A DNA stretch of 17,814 bases. Origin: CAVPEW01 sp050247895 (GTDB lineage: Bacteria; Actinomycetota; Acidimicrobiia; Acidimicrobiales; VFJN01). Below, piece by piece: positions 14,685-17,814 of the stretch (its first letter is position 1; each line of letters starts with the position of its first letter). The notes beneath the pieces are model-generated. The model had not been told where the DNA came from and made no database searches. It worked only from the letters and a program-made list of their open reading frames with translations. The position numbers were made by a program, and so were the translations under genes. The stretch covers positions 1 to 17,814 of the forward strand of contig JBFWTJ010000036.1 in assembly GCA_050247895.1 (NCBI GenBank). The letters are read 5' to 3'.

Positions 14685-15803
14685 TCAGCCGCCGCTGACG
14701 GCCAGCTCGGCGCCGCGCGGCGGGGTGGGGTCATCGGCCAGCGCGAGCCACCCGTCGGGGAGCTGCACCGGGCGGGGGCCCTTGGTCGGGCCGCGCCCGG
14801 CCCGCAGCGCGCCCTCGCCGACGGCGGTGGCCGGGTCCAGCTCGGCGAAGAGGGCGTCGACCTCGGCGACGGTGGCCACGTTGGCCGCCCGCCGGCGCAC
14901 GACGCCACCGACCGGGTAGCCGGTCAGGTACCAGCTCAGGTGCTTGCGGAAGCTGCGCAGGCCGTTGTGCTCGCCGGTCCAGCCGGCCAGCTCCCGGGCG
15001 TGGCGGCGGGCGACCTCGCCGACCTCGCCGAGCGTGGGTGCCGGGCGGACCGGTCGCCCGGCGAGGGCGTCGGCCAGGTCCCGGAACAGCCACGGGCGGC
15101 CCAGGCAGCCCCGCCCGACCACGACCCCGTCGCAACCGGTCGCCGCCACCATGGCCAACGCGTCCGACGCCTCCCAGATGTCGCCGTTGCCCAGCACCGG
15201 GATGTCGAGGTGCTCCTTGAGCCGGGCGATGGCGGTCCAGTCGGCCTTGCCGCTGTAGAGCTGGGCCGCGGTGCGGGCGTGGAGGGCCACGGCGGCCACG
15301 CCGGCGTCCTGGGCGGCCCGGCCGGTGTCCAGGTAGGTGGGGAGGGCGTCGTCGACGCCGATGCGGAACTTGGCCGTGACCGGCACCGGCCCGGCGGCGG
15401 CGACCGCGGCGTGGAGGATGGCCCGGACCAGGGCCCGGCGGACGGGCAGGGCCGCACCCCCGCCCTTGCGGGTGACCTTGGGGACCGGGCAGCCGAAGTT
15501 GAGGTCGACGTGGTCGACGCCGTGCTCGCCGACCAGGATGCGCACGGCCTCGCCCAGGGTGGCCGGGTCGACCCCGTAGAGCTGGATCGACCGGGTGGCC
15601 TCCCGGGGGCCGAACCGGGCCATGCGCAGGGTCTTGCCGTTGCCCTCGACGAGGGCCCGGGCGGTGATCATCTCGCTGACGAACAGGCCGCCGCCGAACG
15701 AGGCGCACAGGGTGCGGAACGGGGCGTCGGTCACCCCCGCCATGGGGGCCAGCACGACGGGTGGGTCGACGGACAGGCGGCCCGGGCCCAGGAAGAGGCT
15801 CAC
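14685..15803 (-). CDS. dusB: tRNA-dihydrouridine synthase (DusB-like)
   Basis: This FMN and NADPH enzyme reduces uridines in the tRNA D-loop. The TIM-barrel motifs are clear: VLAPMAGVTDAPFR near residue 18, SEMITARAL, QLYGVDP, the catalytic Cys105 in NFGCPVPKVTRKGGG, KFRIGVDD, ALHARTAAQLYSG, and the FMN-phosphate site VLGNGDIW. The C-terminal helical tRNA-binding domain includes FRKHLSWYLTGYP. I chose the GTG at 15803 (372 aa) because GGAGGT lies 7 nt upstream and the start overlaps the maf stop by 4 nt; a GTG at 15818 would add five residues. The DusB subtype is the usual actinobacterial one but is inferred. Confidence 0.93.
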   Translation of the reverse strand: MSLFLGPGRLSVDPPVVLAPMAGVTDAPFRTLCASFGGGLFVSEMITARALVEGNGKTLRMARFGPREATRSIQLYGVDPATLGEAVRILVGEHGVDHVDLNFGCPVPKVTRKGGGAALPVRRALVRAILHAAVAAAGPVPVTAKFRIGVDDALPTYLDTGRAAQDAGVAAVALHARTAAQLYSGKADWTAIARLKEHLDIPVLGNGDIWEASDALAMVAATGCDGVVVGRGCLGRPWLFRDLADALAGRPVRPAPTLGEVGEVARRHARELAGWTGEHNGLRSFRKHLSWYLTGYPVGGVVRRRAANVATVAEVDALFAELDPATAVGEGALRAGRGPTKGPRPVQLPDGWLALADDPTPPRGAELAVSGG

Positions 15804-16402
15804 CGCGTGGACCTCCACAGCGAGGTGACGGCGAGGCCGAGCTCGGCCAGCAGCGTCCGCAGGACCGGGATCGAGATGCCCACGACCGTGCCGTGGTCGC
15901 CCTCGATGCGCTCGACGAAGGGCGCCCCGTAGCCGTCGATGGTCAGGCCGCCGGCCACGGCCAGCGGTTCACCGGTGGCCAGGTAGGCGGCGGTCTCGTC
16001 GGGATCGGGCCGGGCCACGTGCACCACGGTGGCCGAGGCCGTCCCCGTGCCGCGGCCGTCGCGCCCGTCGACCACCCAGTGACCGGTGACCACCGTCGCC
16101 GGGGTGCCGGCCATCTCGTCCCACCAGCGCCGGGCCTCCTCGGCGGTGGCCGGCTTGCCCCGCACGGCGCCTGCGACCACGACCATGGTGTCGCAGCCGA
16201 CCACGACGTGGTCGCCGGTCCCCCGGGCCGCGGCGACGGACTCGGCCTTGCGACGGGCCAGGGCCACGGTGGCCGCTTCGACCGCCAGGTCCTCGACGCC
16301 GTCCTCGTCCACGCCGCTGACGACGACCTCCGGGGCGAAGCCGGCGGCGCGCAGCACGCCGAGGCGGGCCGGCGAGGCGGAGGCGAGCACGAGGCGGGTC
16401 AC
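15800..16402 (-). CDS. maf: Maf-family nucleoside triphosphate pyrophosphatase
   Basis: Maf proteins hydrolyse non-canonical or excess NTPs (often dTTP/UTP or modified bases) to monophosphates and are linked to septum-formation control. The 200-residue product begins TRLVLASASPARLGVLR with Arg13, then GCDTMVVV with the catalytic Asp71, GKPATAEEARRW with Lys83, TGHWVV, and the end motif VERIEGDHGTVVGI. The dTTP/UTP type usually has Gln in an I-Q-G motif; here it reads T-I-D-G (Asp156), so the substrate is uncertain. The GTG at 16402 gives the standard N-terminus; sequence upstream of it lacks family features. It is coupled to dus by a 4-nt overlap. Confidence 0.92.
   Translation of the reverse strand: MTRLVLASASPARLGVLRAAGFAPEVVVSGVDEDGVEDLAVEAATVALARRKAESVAAARGTGDHVVVGCDTMVVVAGAVRGKPATAEEARRWWDEMAGTPATVVTGHWVVDGRDGRGTGTASATVVHVARPDPDETAAYLATGEPLAVAGGLTIDGYGAPFVERIEGDHGTVVGISIPVLRTLLAELGLAVTSLWRSTR
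15811..15816 (-). promoter_or_regulatory. Ribosome binding site that sets the dus start
   Basis: On the minus strand GGAGGT lies 7 nt before the GTG at 15803, inside the end of maf. This strong site favours the shorter dus start over the GTG at 15818, which would lie upstream of it. Confidence 0.6.
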
Positions 16403-16478
16403 CCGACCAGGCTGCCGGACCTCGTGCCGTCCCGGCGACTCGAAGGGCCGCGAGCGGCCCGCCGGTAGTCTGGACGGC
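16403..16478. promoter_or_regulatory. Divergent 76-bp promoter region between maf and the small gene
   Basis: Both flanking genes start outward from this gap, so it should hold two promoters. Rightward, TAGTCT (16466-16471) matches TANNNT and stands 7 nt before the ATG at 16479, suggesting a leaderless transcript. A palindrome GGGCCGC-GA-GCGGCCC (16445-16460) lies in the middle and could be an operator. No convincing leftward -10 box for maf was found. Confidence 0.5.
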
Positions 16479-16646
16479 ATGGACCGACCCCCCGCCGACC
16501 CCGCGAAGCTGCTGGCCAGCTGGATGGAGTGGGAGCGGGGGGAGACCTCGCCCGGCCGGGCGATCAGCAACCTGAAGACCGGGGGCCTGCGGGAGCTGCT
16601 GGAGTCGCTGGCCACGGTCCCTCCGGTTGCGGATGCCGGCAGCTGA
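16479..16646 (+). CDS. Small conserved-looking protein of unknown function (55 aa)
   Basis: ATG at 16479 to TGA at 16646. The product reads LLASWMEWERGETSPGR from residue 11, then AISNLKTGGLRELLESL, and ends in a short Ala/Gly tail. It is compact and amphipathic, with a Trp-Met-Glu-Trp-Glu-Arg core and no signal peptide, membrane helix or Cys motif. I recall similar small actinobacterial proteins with a W-x-E-W-E-R-G-E core and a following N-L-K-T helix, but I know of no assigned function. The candidate -10 box 7 nt upstream and the absence of a Shine-Dalgarno fit leaderless expression. Its end overlaps the proposed Nudix start by 14 nt, suggesting coupling. Confidence 0.7.
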   Translation: MDRPPADPAKLLASWMEWERGETSPGRAISNLKTGGLRELLESLATVPPVADAGS

Positions 16647-17502
16647 CGCCGCCGCCGAGCCGCCCGAGGAGGCGGTGCCGGCGCCCGAGCCGCCCCCGAT
16701 CGTGTCGGCCCGCCAGGCTGCGGCCCTGGGCCTGCCGGGTTGGCCCCGCCCCGGCGACCCCTTCGCCCCGCCCCCGCGCCCCGTGCCGGCGGGCCGGGGC
16801 GGCGATCAGGTGATCCCCCGGCCCTACACGGCGGAGCTGGGTGGTCCGCCGCCGTGGCGTGCGCTGGCCGAGTCGCGGCGCCGCCTGCGGGTCGACGACG
16901 TGACCGCCGCGCTGGCGACCTCGGGAGCGCCGCTGAAGGCCGCGGCCGAGCAGGAACCGGTCGGCGACGGGCCGGGCGCGACCCCCTCGGCCGTGCTGGC
17001 TCTGCTCTACGACGTGGACGACGAGGCCCGCCTGGTGCTGACCCGCCGGACCTGGGACCTGCGCTCGCACCAGGGCGAGCTGAGCTTCCCGGGCGGGCGG
17101 TGGGAGCCCGGGGATGCCGACCTGGTCGACACGGCCCTGCGGGAGTCCGAGGAGGAGGTCGGCCTGGACACCTCGACGGTCGAGGTGGTGGGCGAGCTCG
17201 ACCACCTGTCGACGGTGGTCAGCGGGTCGTTCATCGTGCCCTACGTGGCCCGGCTCTCCCGTCCGCCGGAGCTGGTGGCCAACCCGGCCGAGGTGTCGGC
17301 CATCATCCACGTGCCGCTGTCGGAGCTGCTCGACCCGGCGATCTACCGCGAGGAGCGCTGGGCCTTCCCCGGCCTGGAGCGGTCGATCTACTTCTTCGAG
17401 CTGGTGGGCGACACGCTGTGGGGCGCGACGGGCACGATGGTGCGCCAGCTCCTGGGCTTCGCCACCGGGACCTTGGCCCGGGGCCGGGTCCCCCACCGCT
17501 GA
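16633..17502 (+). CDS. Nudix hydrolase, CoA pyrophosphatase (NudL) type
   Basis: Nudix enzymes cleave nucleoside diphosphates linked to another moiety; this subgroup splits CoA and its derivatives to 4'-phosphopantetheine and adenosine 3',5'-bisphosphate. The UPF0035 signature LRSHQGELSFPGG is followed by a Nudix box, GGRWEPGDADLVDTALRES plus EEEVGL. The final helix-strand pair ends WGATGTMVRQLLGF. The domain begins near RRRLRVDDV (about residue 77). Before it lies a Pro/Ala-rich stretch with no family match. The ATG at 16633 is used because it overlaps the small upstream gene; a GTG at 16810 (230 aa) is a credible alternative, since relatives have about 200 residues. Confidence 0.88.
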   Translation: MPAADAAAEPPEEAVPAPEPPPIVSARQAAALGLPGWPRPGDPFAPPPRPVPAGRGGDQVIPRPYTAELGGPPPWRALAESRRRLRVDDVTAALATSGAPLKAAAEQEPVGDGPGATPSAVLALLYDVDDEARLVLTRRTWDLRSHQGELSFPGGRWEPGDADLVDTALRESEEEVGLDTSTVEVVGELDHLSTVVSGSFIVPYVARLSRPPELVANPAEVSAIIHVPLSELLDPAIYREERWAFPGLERSIYFFELVGDTLWGATGTMVRQLLGFATGTLARGRVPHR

Positions 17503-17527
17503 GCGGGCCGCCCGGCCGCGCCGGGCA

Positions 17528-17814
17528 TCACCAGTAGTTGGGCGATTCCTTGGTGATGGTGATGTCGTGGGGGTGCGACTCGCGCAGGGCTGCGGCGGTG
17601 ATCCGCACGAACCGGCCCCGCTCGACGAGCTCGGGGATCGTCGGGGTCCCGCAGTAGCCCATGGCCGACCGCAGCCCGCCCACGAGCTGGTAGACGACGT
17701 TGGCCACCGGGCCCTTGTAGGCGACGCGGCCCTCGATGCCCTCGGGGACGAGCTTGTCGGCGTCGGTGACGTCGCCCTGGAAGTAGCGGTCCTTGGAGTA
17801 GGAGCGGGTCTTCA
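17528..17814 (-). CDS. guaB: Inosine-5'-monophosphate dehydrogenase, C-terminal part (partial)
   Basis: IMPDH oxidises IMP to XMP with NAD, the committed step of GMP synthesis. Only the last 94 or so residues lie in the window; the start is beyond the right edge. The catalytic flap SKDRYFQ is present, followed by KLVPEGIEGRV, YKGPV, QLVGGLRSAMGYCG, and the C-terminal RITAAALRESHPHD and ITKESPNYW. The flap and the tail identify the catalytic GuaB (GuaB2 of mycobacteria), not the GuaB3 paralogue. The M. tuberculosis groES region has guaB2 nearby too. It converges on the Nudix gene across a 25-bp gap with no strong hairpin. Confidence 0.95.
   Translation of the reverse strand, partial: KTRSYSKDRYFQGDVTDADKLVPEGIEGRVAYKGPVANVVYQLVGGLRSAMGYCGTPTIPELVERGRFVRITAAALRESHPHDITITKESPNYW

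Noticed and set aside
14940..15932. 330-codon plus-strand frame opposite dus
   Set aside because: It is antisense to a complete dihydrouridine synthase gene with all motifs; its own translation is Gly/Asp/Arg-rich without features.
16403..16615. Longer N-terminus for maf
   Set aside because: The frame is open to 16615, but the extra residues have no family similarity and would cover the divergent gap and the small gene. The conserved TRLVLASAS begins right after the GTG at 16402.
17503..17527. Terminator in the Nudix-guaB gap
   Set aside because: Only a 4-bp GGCC stem with a mismatch beyond it can be drawn in the 25-bp gap, which is not enough to call a terminator.

Overview
This is a very GC-rich stretch of core chromosome, with third codon positions nearly all G or C. 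The gene order rplM-rpsI-glmM-glmS-acpS-nnr-alr-tsaE-tsaB-rimI-tsaD-groES-groEL, followed by guaB, is the order known from Actinomycetota; Mycobacterium tuberculosis has the same backbone from rplM to guaB2. The oversized GlmS, abundant GTG starts, probable leaderless promoters and GC content suggest a deep-branching actinobacterium such as an Acidimicrobiia member. That placement is inference. No mobile element, CRISPR array, tRNA or rRNA was seen.

Layout. Bases 1-982 hold the end of an upstream gene and ribosomal proteins L13 and S9. Bases 1022-6215 hold glmM, a 1140-residue GlmS-like protein and acpS, which serve amino-sugar precursor supply and acyl-carrier-protein activation. Bases 6340-12456 are a tight chain: NAD(P)HX repair (nnr), alanine racemase (alr), a P1/DmpA-type self-processing hydrolase, tsaE, tsaB, rimI and tsaD. 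Most junctions in this chain overlap by 1-7 nt. The Tsa proteins make the tRNA modification t6A. Bases 12457-14599 hold the groES-groEL operon behind a promoter flanked and overlapped by two CIRCE operators, the HrcA repressor sites.

A perfect 12-bp hairpin at 14625-14652 separates groEL from a convergent maf-dus pair on the minus strand. A divergent 76-bp gap at 16403-16478 then leads to a 55-codon conserved-looking small gene and a CoA-pyrophosphatase-type Nudix hydrolase. The window ends inside guaB (IMP dehydrogenase), which runs leftwards from beyond the right edge.

The standout is the GlmS-like protein at 2421-5843. It keeps the key glutaminase and isomerase residues with the exact E. 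coli spacing in places, but it is almost twice the normal length. It has about 137 extra residues directly after the N-terminal Cys, about 107 inside the isomerase half before the C-tail lysine, and about 193 after the C-tail that normally ends the enzyme. Its position between glmM and acpS, the usual glmS slot, suggests that it serves as the organism's GlmS with added regulatory or assembly modules. Other points of interest are the paired CIRCE sites spaced 42 bp apart, a recurring leaderless-promoter signature, the small gene at 16479, and a P1 hydrolase beside alanine racemase.
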